64,000 nt of DNA from contig SXIH01000042.1 of assembly GCA_005772895.1 (NCBI GenBank), forward strand, positions 1-64,000, in the 5' to 3' direction. Origin of the DNA: Bacteroidota bacterium (lineage in GTDB: Bacteria; Bacteroidota; Bacteroidia; 2-12-FULL-35-15). The notes beneath the pieces were generated by a model. That model ran no database searches and was not told the origin of the DNA. It saw nothing but the letters and a program-made list of their open reading frames with translations. This document shows positions 33,401 through 42,000 of the stretch, one piece after another (the stretch's first letter is position 1; each line of letters begins with the position of its first letter). A program made the position numbers and the translations under genes.

Positions 33401-36123
33401 TCACTTATAGAAGTTGTCCACTCTTTCAACACTTCTGCTTTTTTATTCTCACGCTCTAATTCATTTGTAATATTATCAGTTGCAGCAATTTCATCAGAAT
33501 ACTTTTTAGAATAATCAACTTTTACTTCTGTAGTATTATCAGTTGTCTTTGTTGTATTATCTGCAATAGTATTGTCAGTTGTTTTTGTTGTATTATCAAC
33601 TATTGCATTGTCGGTAGTTTTTGTTGTATTGTCTGTAACAGTATTATCAGTTGTTTTAGTTGTGTTATCAACTGTTGTATTATCAGTTGTTTTTAGTGCA
33701 ACAGAATTGTCAGTTGTTGAAGTGGTTGTAGTATTTTTAATTGTATTGACCTGTGCTTCTAATTTTGCTTTGTCAATCATTGCAACATCAGCAGCAGCTT
33801 TTTCATTTGTAGTTGTTTTTGCTTTGTCATAAACATTGCTAACCAATTCAGTTTCATTTACTGCACCATTGTATTCTTTTTGTAATTGAGCAACTTTCTG
33901 TTCGTTCAATGCTAGATCTTTTTTACTTTCTTCAGTATCCATTTTCAAACCTGTAACCTGATCAAGCAAACCTTGTTTTACTTTTGCATTTTTTTCTTTT
34001 TCAGCTTCAGCTTGTGTAGTAATAATCAACGCTTCATTGTCAGAAATTTCTTGTTTTATATCAGCAGATGTTTTAACAGCTTTTTCCCATTCACGTTTTT
34101 TATTGTCCACATCCATCTTTAAGCTATTAGCTAAAGTTGGATTGTTATTTTGTTCAGCAAGTGCATCTAATTTTTTCTGCTGTTCTTCAAGTTTAGCAAA
34201 TAAGGCAGGATCGGTATTTTTAGATTTTACTGCTGCTTCCAAATCTTTTGCATATTGCAATGATAATTCTGCTTCTTGTTCTTTAGCAGAAGCTCTGAAT
34301 TCAATTTTTTTAGCAAGATTAAATGCTGCAACAGTTTCCTGATTTAATTCTTCTGCTTCTTTTGTTGCTATATTGGCTTCTTCGATAGTTGCTTGTTTCT
34401 TAATATTATCCGACATCATTGAAGCATCATTCATCAACTGCTCCGCTTCTTTTGCTTTATTTATAGCCAATTCATTTTTTTGATTTGCCAAAACCAAAGC
34501 AACATCTGCTTGCTCTTTTAAATCTTTCGCTTCTTTTGCAACATCTTCTGCATCGGAATATCCAATCTTTACAATATCATCGTTTGTTAACTTAGCTGTA
34601 TTCGTTGTTTTTGTTGTATTAACTGCTACATCATTTGTGTTAGCTGTATCTTTTGGAATAGTAGATGCGCTGGTATTACTTACTTCATTGGCATTCACAT
34701 CTAATTTTGATTTTTCTTTAATGAAATTAAGTGCTAGCAAATAACTTGCATCATCCAAAACTTCATCGAATAAATTAGTGATGATCAACTTATCGGTTCC
34801 TACCTCATAACTAATTTCCTGCTTCATCGGACGAAAAGCATATTGAACAGGAACAGTCACAACATCCGATTGTGTTGCAAATCCAGTTGCTTCAACAGTG
34901 AACAAGAATTTTCCTCCGTTTGGAATATTAATCAGATATACACCGTTTGCTGCTTTTGAATTAAAAATTCCAAGAATCACGTTATCATTTAAATCTTTCA
35001 CAGTAATCTTTACATCCAAAGCTTGATTGTCGCGATTCTTTACTACTGCTCCTTTAATAATTGCTACATCAATTGGTCTGCGCTCTACATTGATATGATA
35101 AACTGCAGTCTTTCCGCTTTTACTTGCTCTGGCTGAAGAAAAATAGGCTTCTTTTTCATCTTCATTGGTTACATACAAAACATCGTCATCAGGAGTATTG
35201 ATTGGAAAATCCAAATTAACAGGTTTATTCCAGGTATTTGTTTCTTCGTTTAATGTGGTTTTAAAAATATCGTATCCACCCATTGAGTTGTGACCTTTGG
35301 AACAGAAATATAAAACTTTTCCGTTGGGATGAAGGAAAGGGAAATCTTCGTCATACTCTGTGTTAACCGGATAACCAAGTGTTTGAGGTTTACTCCAGTC
35401 GCCCGTTGGTAATTTACGGATGATGTAAATATCTTTTCCATGATCCATATTTTCTCCATAGCTGGAAAAAAATACCTGATTATTATTTGTAGCGAGATAA
35501 ATAATAGATTTCTCTTTTTTCTTTTTATCTAAAGGAGTTTTAAAAGCCTCTTCATCTGGCTTAGCCAAAAGCTTTCCACCAATCCCTGAAATGTCATACG
35601 AACGATAAAAATCAGCTCGACTCATTTCTTTTTTCTCGATAACAATCAAATCTGTCAAATTGCGAAGAAGCTTTTTACCACTCTTACACATTTCAATTTG
35701 CCTGTCGACCATCAACTTTTCAGCCTTTGCGGAAGAAGCAACGTTTTTGTAACGGGTATATTCTTTTATCGCATCGTCAAAACGATAATTCAAATGATAG
35801 GCTTTAGCTAAATAGAAAAAGGCTTCCTTTTCTACATCCGGTTTGTTTGCTGAAAATTCTAAAAAGGCAATAGGTTTTTCTTTATCATCACTTGCATAAA
35901 GCATACAAACACCTAAACGATAATTATAGTTGGGATCTTTGGGGTAAATACTTGTAAGTTGAGAGTAAAGTGGATAAGCTTCTTCAAATTCATCTTCATC
36001 AAACAGTTTGGCTGCCTGCGTTTTTAATTCTTCTTCTGAACCGAAAGTTGTTTGAGCCGAAGCAATGCGCGTGCTGAAGGCAAGCGTGATTAGCAATAAG
36101 TAAACAAACCTTACATGCTTCAT
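30445..36123 (-). CDS. PorE-like giant envelope protein with SPOR domains
   Basis: The protein has 1892 residues. I start it at the ATG 36121-36123, where a signal peptide (MKHVRFVYLLLITLAFSTRI, cleaved after SAQ) begins. An earlier ATG at 36234 would sit only 1 nt from the promoter box. Order: TPR-like helices (~25-150), PD40 propeller strands (~205-345), CarboxypepD_reg sandwich (~350-430), coiled coil (~518-780), then blocks of a DNTTKT-type dodecapeptide repeat alternating with further coiled coil (~798-1465). Last come three SPOR-like domains (~1487-1575, ~1630-1720, ~1800-1892), each opening F/YxVQIGxF/Y. TPR-PD40-CRD is the order described for PorE, a T9SS component, whose OmpA_C is replaced here. 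No enzyme motif is seen. A T9SS role is inference. Confidence 0.8.
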   Translation of the reverse strand: MKHVRFVYLLLITLAFSTRIASAQTTFGSEEELKTQAAKLFDEDEFEEAYPLYSQLTSIYPKDPNYNYRLGVCMLYASDDKEKPIAFLEFSANKPDVEKEAFFYLAKAYHLNYRFDDAIKEYTRYKNVASSAKAEKLMVDRQIEMCKSGKKLLRNLTDLIVIEKKEMSRADFYRSYDISGIGGKLLAKPDEEAFKTPLDKKKKEKSIIYLATNNNQVFFSSYGENMDHGKDIYIIRKLPTGDWSKPQTLGYPVNTEYDEDFPFLHPNGKVLYFCSKGHNSMGGYDIFKTTLNEETNTWNKPVNLDFPINTPDDDVLYVTNEDEKEAYFSSARASKSGKTAVYHINVERRPIDVAIIKGAVVKNRDNQALDVKITVKDLNDNVILGIFNSKAANGVYLINIPNGGKFLFTVEATGFATQSDVVTVPVQYAFRPMKQEISYEVGTDKLIITNLFDEVLDDASYLLALNFIKEKSKLDVNANEVSNTSASTIPKDTANTNDVAVNTTKTTNTAKLTNDDIVKIGYSDAEDVAKEAKDLKEQADVALVLANQKNELAINKAKEAEQLMNDASMMSDNIKKQATIEEANIATKEAEELNQETVAAFNLAKKIEFRASAKEQEAELSLQYAKDLEAAVKSKNTDPALFAKLEEQQKKLDALAEQNNNPTLANSLKMDVDNKKREWEKAVKTSADIKQEISDNEALIITTQAEAEKEKNAKVKQGLLDQVTGLKMDTEESKKDLALNEQKVAQLQKEYNGAVNETELVSNVYDKAKTTTNEKAAADVAMIDKAKLEAQVNTIKNTTTTSTTDNSVALKTTDNTTVDNTTKTTDNTVTDNTTKTTDNAIVDNTTKTTDNTIADNTTKTTDNTTEVKVDYSKKYSDEIAATDNITNELERENKKAEVLKEWTTSISEDISTKKEEVKTEKDKTKKKELNTQIAALEKELKEKEKTTKETLASVEKLKKQETVVADNTTKTADNTVVDNTTKTSDNAVVDNTTTDNTSSTPVVNINKKYEEEVAATSGITNEGEREKAKADALMNWSKAIDADIAKKKTEMEASDDSEMKALLALKIKQGEDLSIQKQKEAVISLGNANRIKNNVVVDNTTKTTDNTVADNTTKTTNNTVADNTTKTVDNAVVDNTTKTADNTVVDNTTKTADNTVADNTTKAVDNTIADNTTKTADNTVVDNTTKTTDATTSSEEKGFAYTSSVAAEQATKSNAINKDAENLTSQSNELKTKAAAENNTATKNALYAEAEELAKQSENKQIEAATVIAVANKKEYTDNQNKLEQFAIATKGNNADDISMAEMMKDEAEIFFKRAEKAREIANNTSVFYEKETALEDAYKNEMIALEKQKKANAIYLKYTPDVAVKTTDIAVVDNTTKTVDNTTKAVDNTVADNTTKTADNTVTDNTTKTVDNTVVDNTTKTVDNTVADNTTKTTDNTVVDNTTKTADNTVVDNTVKATNTTTAEVFVKTTAPIYSATKPIPVNEKLPEGLIFKVQIGAFRNPIPQDLFKGMSPITGETTPQGFTRYTAGVFTTFTTADKVKNEIRELGYRDAFVVAFLNGKRISMNEAMAMTGGTVPPVNTTATNTTVADNTTKTSDNTVATTNVQVPANNTQTVTPVKTQNIAAVGGLFYTVQIGVYSQVVSASKLYNIQPLYTEAAPNGNTRYNTGIYNNVPRAIEAKNMVVDAGIKDAFVTAYFNGKRISLPEAEKFIADGSAVFSTAPNMNALPTFTASSGSTNSGTSAPVTNTPTTTASVPATNTTAPISNNQPATNVATSVTPVVNDQIKAAATASNIMQIDSGIVFKVQIGAFKEEVPLEIANKFLKIANKGVKNYKDANGLTIYTVGTYKTYAEASKVRTEVVKEGGITDAFIIAYKDGLKITIDEARALSGQ
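31730..33730. repeat. 36-bp degenerate tandem coding repeat (four blocks)
   Basis: Within the giant gene, 36-bp units encode the pattern DNTTKTxDNTVx. Main blocks are at about 33510-33730, 33125-33245, 32540-32855 and 31730-32040. A single further unit is near 31330. I count 22 DNTTK(T/A) cores. Adjacent units differ at many synonymous positions. Confidence 0.85.
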
Positions 36124-36235
36124 ATAGAGTAGTTCCGGCTTACCGGAAAAAATGTGCTTTAATTGGTGATTAATAAAATAGTGATTTACAATACGTTGCA
36201 ACCATAAAATCGATATTACAAGCCACCTTAACATA

Positions 36236-36243
36236 CAAATTTA
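36236..36243 (-). promoter_or_regulatory. Putative -7 box for the PorE-like operon
   Basis: TAAATTTG on the minus strand, a full match. With the start at 36123 this gives a leader of about 105 nt. It is used here to reject the in-frame ATG at 36234. Confidence 0.45.
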
Positions 36244-36350
36244 AGTTTTTTTATTGATTGATGCTATTTCTTAGCAAATTCCATAGTTTCAAGCCATTTT
36301 TTGTGTCATAAAATAATTCCCACCAAATTCCGTTAATTTACGGCTTATCC

Positions 36351-36358
36351 TATCTTTG
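36351..36358 (+). promoter_or_regulatory. Putative -7 box for the beta-helix lipoprotein
   Basis: TATCTTTG, a full match, with only 4 nt between the box and the ATG at 36363, so a leaderless message is expected. Confidence 0.5.
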
Positions 36359-36362
36359 TATT

Positions 36363-37802
36363 ATGAAATTAAAACAAGTTCTACCCATTTGCCTGTTAGT
36401 AATAATTGCTTTATCGTCTTGTAAAAAGGATGAACTGATTACCGATTCGAGTGCAAAACTTGCATTTTCAGTAGATACTGTTTTGTTCGATACCGTTTTT
36501 CAATATGCCGGTTCTGCAACAAAACTTTTCAGAATTTACAATCCACACGAGCAACCAATAAATATTTCAAAAGCATATTTAGCAGGAGGAACTAGCTCAC
36601 CATTTAAACTGAACATTGACGGAATATCAACTACATCAACCATGCCTGTTTTAACAGACATCGAAATTTTAGGTGGCGATAGTATGTACGTTTTTGTTCA
36701 AGTTTATGTAAATCCATCAGGGAGTCTTCCAGTAATTGTAAAAGATTCTATCATATTTGAAACAAATGGAAATATTCAAGATGTGAAATTGATTGCCATA
36801 GGTCAAGATGTTTATTTACACAAACCAGATCCGGGAAAATTTTATTCTGTTGTAACACCTCCAGGTACTAATTATACTTTCCCAACTGATAAACCACATT
36901 TGGTTTTTGGATATTTAGTTGTCGATTCAGCCACAATTGTAACAATGCCTGCTGGTACTAAAATGTACATGCACAACCATTCTGTTCTTTGGGTTTATCG
37001 CGATGGAACTTTAATTATTGATGGTGATTTAGGAAATGAAGTTACTTTTCAAGGTGATAGATTGGAATCAGATTATGCTAATGTTCCCGGGCAATGGGGA
37101 AAAATTTGGTTTTCTGCTTTGAGTAAAGACAATACTATTGATTATGCAATAATTAAAAACGGACAAATAGGAATTCATGTAGATACGGTTGCATCAACCA
37201 CCACTCCTACTCTCAGAATGTCAAATACAATTGTAAAAAATATGTCGGCAGCCGGGCTTTTTGCTCAAGGAGCACATATTAGAGCAGTGAATTGCGTATA
37301 TGCAAATTGCGGACAATACGTTGCGGCTCTTACTATTGGTGGGAAATACCGTTTTGAACATTGCACGTTTGCAAATTACTGGACATACGATAGCAGAGTA
37401 ACTCCAACACTTGTAATGGGCAATCATTACTATGCTGATGGCATTGGAGAAATTATTCGTCCACTAGACAGTTGTTATTTTGGAAATTGTATTATCTATG
37501 GAGACATAGCAGAAGAAGTAGGAATGGATTCCGCTTTAACTATCGGAGCTTTTTCTTACAAATTTGATTACTGTGATGTAAGAACAACACGAACACCTGA
37601 TGGACATTACGTATCACCAATGAACAGTGATCCAGGATTTGCTGATGTAACAATTAACAATTACAGAATTGGATCGCCAACTGCATTTGCTGCAGAAAAA
37701 GCTAACCCATTAATTTCACTTGCTATTCCATTTGATATCAGAGGGATGATAAGACCAAACGGTCCGCTTCCCGATTTAGGAGCATATGAATATTATCCAT
37801 AA
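36363..37802 (+). CDS. Lipoprotein with right-handed beta-helix
   Basis: The protein has 479 residues. The signal peptide ends in LSSCKKDE, a lipobox with Cys at residue 20. After an N-terminal sandwich (FDTVFQYAGSATKLFRIYNP, similar to choice-of-anchor domains), short repeats of beta strands with buried hydrophobic and asparagine positions run from about residue 200 to 440 (TLRMSNTIVKNMSAAGLF, AALTIGGKYRFEHCTF), as in a parallel beta-helix. The C-terminus RGMIRPNGPLPDLGAYEYYP is the usual closing motif of choice-of-anchor Q proteins. Probably an outer-membrane lipoprotein of the surface type; no catalytic residues are seen. It is divergent from the PorE-like gene. Confidence 0.87.
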   Translation: MKLKQVLPICLLVIIALSSCKKDELITDSSAKLAFSVDTVLFDTVFQYAGSATKLFRIYNPHEQPINISKAYLAGGTSSPFKLNIDGISTTSTMPVLTDIEILGGDSMYVFVQVYVNPSGSLPVIVKDSIIFETNGNIQDVKLIAIGQDVYLHKPDPGKFYSVVTPPGTNYTFPTDKPHLVFGYLVVDSATIVTMPAGTKMYMHNHSVLWVYRDGTLIIDGDLGNEVTFQGDRLESDYANVPGQWGKIWFSALSKDNTIDYAIIKNGQIGIHVDTVASTTTPTLRMSNTIVKNMSAAGLFAQGAHIRAVNCVYANCGQYVAALTIGGKYRFEHCTFANYWTYDSRVTPTLVMGNHYYADGIGEIIRPLDSCYFGNCIIYGDIAEEVGMDSALTIGAFSYKFDYCDVRTTRTPDGHYVSPMNSDPGFADVTINNYRIGSPTAFAAEKANPLISLAIPFDIRGMIRPNGPLPDLGAYEYYP

Positions 37803-37824
37803 GCCAACCATTTCCATTATAGAG

Positions 37825-37906
37825 CGTCACCCCGTGCTACGACACTGGATCTCATGAATGTTAGCAATCCTTACAATTGGCAGATCTGTGAAGGGCCACG
37901 GATGAC
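37825..37906. repeat. REP-like paired hairpin, family A copy 5 (degenerate)
   Basis: Left arm CGTCACCCCGTGCTACGA then CACTGGATCTC; right arm eroded (CAGATCTGTG .. CCACGGATGAC). The spacer CTCATGAATG and AATTGGCAGA match copy 2. It lies between convergent genes. Confidence 0.75.
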
Positions 37907-37942
37907 ATTAAGAGTGAAAGATATCTACGAAAAAAAATCCTT

Positions 37943-38974
37943 TTACAAAAATCTTGCTTTTGCTTTTTTAGATTCTTTATTTTTAAATACTCCGTTGTAT
38001 TGAAGAAATATTTCAAATCCTCCAACCGATTTTGTTGTTGGTGTTAATTTAGATGCAGTAACTTCATAAGCGGCTCCAAAACCAAATCCTTTTAGTTCAT
38101 ATCTGAACGTTACATAAACAGCATCTCTAAAACGATAAAATACTCCGAAATAAACTGCTTTATCCGTTTGATTATCTGTATAACGTGATGCCTCTTCCAA
38201 TACATATTTTACATTAAATCCACCATTCAACAATAATGAAGATCCTTGCTGATATGCAATTATACTAGGCATTAAAGTAGTGTTACTTGTTTCACTTAAT
38301 TTATAGCCTATGTTCCATTGTACTCCAAATTTTGGAATCAATCTTTCTGCTCTTCCAAGAATACTATATCTCGGAGCTGTAAAATGATGGAATGAAAAAC
38401 CCAATGCACTTCTGAACAAATGATTTGTTTTGAAATTCCAAACTAAACCAGTCGACATATCTAAAAATCCAGTTCCACCACCACCTTCAGCAACTCCGTA
38501 ACTCGGATCATACGTTCCTGAAACAGGATTGTACTGACTATCCCACTTCACACCACCCAATGCAACAGTTCTGATATTATAACCAATTGTATAACCTAAA
38601 GTGATATTGTGTTTTTGTCGCCCACCAATAAATTTTGTGTAGGATGCCAAAGCATTAAATGATTGCGTTTTCAATCGGAATGGTCCATCGTTGTCGCTAA
38701 CAATATTTAATCCTGCAGCAAAAAAATCATCACTCAACATTCTTTTTTTGAAAATAGGACCATCAAGACCAATATTGAATGTTTTGTATGGATTGGTAAC
38801 AGTAAACCATTGCATACGATACAAAGTATATGCTCTTATATCGCTATTGATAGCACCTGTATTTCCCGGATTAGCATTTAGTGGTGCTAAATAAAATTGA
38901 GAAAAATGATAATCTTGCGCAATTGCAGAAGTAGTAAAAACCAATGCTGCAAATAATGTTATTTTTTTTATCAT
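37943..38974 (-). CDS. PorP/SprF family T9SS membrane protein (pair 1)
   Basis: The protein has 343 residues. The signal peptide (MIKKITLFAALVFTTSAIAQ) is followed by DYHFSQFYLAPLNANPGNTG, the PorP/SprF opening motif, and then many alternating strands that suggest an outer-membrane beta-barrel (FNIGLDGPIF, NITLGYTIGYNIRTVALGG, FRYELKGFGFGAAYE). It ends KSVGGFEIFLQYNGVF plus a basic tail. Proteins of this family are needed for export of specific type B T9SS cargo. It is directly downstream (40 bp) of such a cargo gene (39015-42098). The basic C-terminus (KNKESKKAKARFL) is periplasmic or barrel-closing. Confidence 0.94.
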   Translation of the reverse strand: MIKKITLFAALVFTTSAIAQDYHFSQFYLAPLNANPGNTGAINSDIRAYTLYRMQWFTVTNPYKTFNIGLDGPIFKKRMLSDDFFAAGLNIVSDNDGPFRLKTQSFNALASYTKFIGGRQKHNITLGYTIGYNIRTVALGGVKWDSQYNPVSGTYDPSYGVAEGGGGTGFLDMSTGLVWNFKTNHLFRSALGFSFHHFTAPRYSILGRAERLIPKFGVQWNIGYKLSETSNTTLMPSIIAYQQGSSLLLNGGFNVKYVLEEASRYTDNQTDKAVYFGVFYRFRDAVYVTFRYELKGFGFGAAYEVTASKLTPTTKSVGGFEIFLQYNGVFKNKESKKAKARFL

Positions 38975-39014
38975 AATTTTTTCTTTTTAAAAAGAAATTT
39001 GTTTGTAGCTAATA

Positions 39015-42000
39015 TTATCTGGCAAGCATAATTGCCCCATGCTCTTTGGCTTCACTGCCATCACAGAATGTAACAACCAAATCATACACAAAAACATTGT
39101 TATTCATTTTTAATCCGATGAGTCTTCCATCCCAAGATTGAGCAGGATCAGATGTTTCAAAAACTTTCTCTCCTATTCTGTCGAATATTTTTAAACTGAT
39201 AAAATCAATTCCTCTGCCGTGCACCTGAATCACATCATTTATTCCATCGCCATTCGGAGAAAATCCTGTAGGCATAAAATAAGTGAAAATATTTTCTACT
39301 ACAACAGTTGCAGTTTCTGTATCGGTACAACCTGCGGGACTTGTATATTGAACAGTGTATGTTGTTGTAACAGTTGGTGAAACTGTAACTTCGGGACCTG
39401 TAGAACTTTCTCCTGACCATGTATATGTTCCATCACTTGGACTAGCATACAAGGTTGTTGACTCACAAGCATTGATAAGCATGTTTCCAGAAACAGTTAC
39501 TGTAACAGGTGAACCAACTGTGATGTATGCAGTTTGCGTTAATGTATCAGAACCATCAGCATTAGTTGCAATCAAAGTAACATCATATGATCCATTTGAA
39601 GAATAGCAAATGGCTGGAGGAGTTTGTGATGTTGATGTAGCTGGTGAACCACCCGGGAAGGACCACGACCATGATGTTGGAGAGTTGGTGCTTAAATCGG
39701 TAAAGTTTACGCAAGCAGGCGTATTACAAAAAATTGTATTGTCTGCTGTGAAATTTGCAACAGGAGGTGAACAAGAATTTACAGTTATAGTTACAGTATT
39801 TGATGTAGCAGGAGAACCAGTAACACAAGACGCTGTAGAAGTCATAATAACAGTTACAACATCACCATTTGATAAACCGGTTGTAGTAAATGTCGGAGAA
39901 TTTGTTCCCGCATTTGTTCCGTTCACTTGCCATTGATAACTAGGAGTTCCTCCATTTGTAGGAGTTGCAGTAAATGTAACTGGATCTCCAACACAAATTG
40001 TTGTTGGTGCTCCCACAATGCTAACAGAAGCTGTAACAGTTGGATTAACTGTAATTGTAATTGAATTAGAAGTAGCAGGAGAGCCTGTTGCACAACTTGA
40101 TGAAGAAGTCATAATAACAGTAACAACATCTCCATTTACTAAAGTAGTTGTTCCAAAACTAGATGACGTTGCACCACCCACATTTGTTCCATTTATTTGC
40201 CATTGATAAGTTGGTGTTGCTCCACCATTTGTTGGCGTTGCAGTAAACACAACTAAATCACCAGCACAAATTGTTGTACTCGGAACAGCAGCAATACTTA
40301 CTGAAGCAGGAACTGACGCAACAACAGTAATTGTAATTGCATTTGAAGTAGCTGGTGAACCTGTTGCACAACTTAATGATGAAGTCATGATAACAGTAAT
40401 AATATCTCCATTCACTAAAGTGGATGAAGTATAAGTTGATGATGTTGCACCACCAATATTTGTTCCGTTCAATTGCCATTGATAAGTTGGTGTTGTTCCA
40501 CCGTTTGTAGGACTTGCAGTAAATGTTACCGGATCGCCAGCACAAATTGTAGCACCAGTTGAAGTAATGCTAACAGAAGCAGGAACTGAAGCAGAAACAG
40601 TTATTGTAATTGGATTAGATGTTGCCGTTGTAGGAGAAGCACACGGAGCATTTGAAGTCATAATAACTGTAACAATATCACCATTTGCAAGTGTAGAAGA
40701 TGTATAAGTTGTTCCACCTGTTCCCACATTACTTCCATTTACTTGCCATTGATAAGTTGGACCTGCTCCACCATTTGTTGGAGTTGCCGTAAAAGTAACA
40801 GGATCACCGGCACAAATTGTAGAACCTGTAGATACAATACTTACAGAAGGAACAACAGTTGGATTTACTGTCATTGTAATTCCGGTTGATGTTGCAGTAG
40901 TTGGTGAAGCACAAGCTGCATTTGATGTCATTATAACTGTAACAACATCACCATTTGCAAGTGTTGTTGATGTATAAGTTGTTCCACCAGTTCCCACATT
41001 ACTTCCATTCACTTGCCATTGATAAGTTGGGCCAGCACCACCATTTGTAGGAGTTGCAGTAAATGTTACAGATGTTCCTGCACATATTGGTCCGGAAGGA
41101 ACGGCTGCAATAGTTACTGAAGGAACTACAACAGCGTTGATGGTAATATTCACACCATTATCTGTTCCAGTTATCGGAGGAGTTGAGCTTATTACTCTTA
41201 CTCTGTATCCAGTTCCTGTTGGTGTTCCGCAGGGAATTGTACAAGCAATTGTTCCCGTATTTGCAACACTCACCAATGTACCAATTGCAACTGGAGCTGC
41301 AAAACTTCCAACTGCATCTGATAATTGAGCAGTATAAATATTTCCTGCAGTAAAAGTTCCTGTACTTGTAAAAGGAACATTCATCGCGCTACAAGCGCAG
41401 AAAGGACTACCTGTTATAGTACCCGTTGTGATAGTGTTTGATGTTGGTGTTGATAAAGTAATATTATCAACTGCAAAAGAAGGATCTACTCCTGCACCAT
41501 CATCATTGTTTACCCATCTAAAAGCAATTTTCACCAATGGATTATTATCAGCAGAAACAGGCAAAGCAACTGTTCTCGAAGTCCATAATCCTTGTCCGCC
41601 ACAACCAGTCAATGTTTTTGGCATATTATCTATTAATGTCCAAACTGCTCCATCAAAATAGTAAAGCGTTGCATCATCAAGAGTTGTTTGACCTCCCTCT
41701 ATATAATTAAAATTCACAGAGATTGTTGTTTTTCCAGTACAATTGATTGTTGGTGACTCCGAGCGTCTATTAGTTTCTGGACAAAATAAGAATCCACATA
41801 ATCCACCTGCATCGTATGCCGCTCCTCCTGCAGGATTAAATACACTAGTTACATGCAATGTATTATTTAAATTATTAGCAACTCCACAGCTTGTTGGTGC
41901 TCCTAAATTTGGCGTAATTCCTCCTCCTTCATTGTCTGAAACTGTAAAAAAATTAGGATCAGTTCCTTCTACTCCTGTTGGAACATTAAATGTCCATCCT

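Noticed and set aside
31742..33832. Long plus-strand open frames rich in Val, Leu and Ser (VLSTTVLSAVLVVLS-type) opposite the giant gene
   Set aside because: They are exact reverse-complement shadows of the DNTTKT repeat units in the minus-strand gene; no start, signal or promoter supports them.
36124..36234. A 37-codon N-terminal extension of the giant PorE-like protein
   Set aside because: The proper signal peptide begins at 36123 and the ATG at 36234 is 1 nt from the -7 box, so it would be outside the transcript.
9439..37906. CRISPR array or attachment sites made by the family A repeats
   Set aside because: The copies are dispersed, several kb apart and palindromic, with no regular spacers, no cas genes and no integrase in the window.
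40018..41661. Several plus-strand and shifted minus-strand open frames inside the five-repeat adhesin gene
   Set aside because: They recur with the 270-bp repeat of the coding gene, so they come from its composition and not from separate genes.
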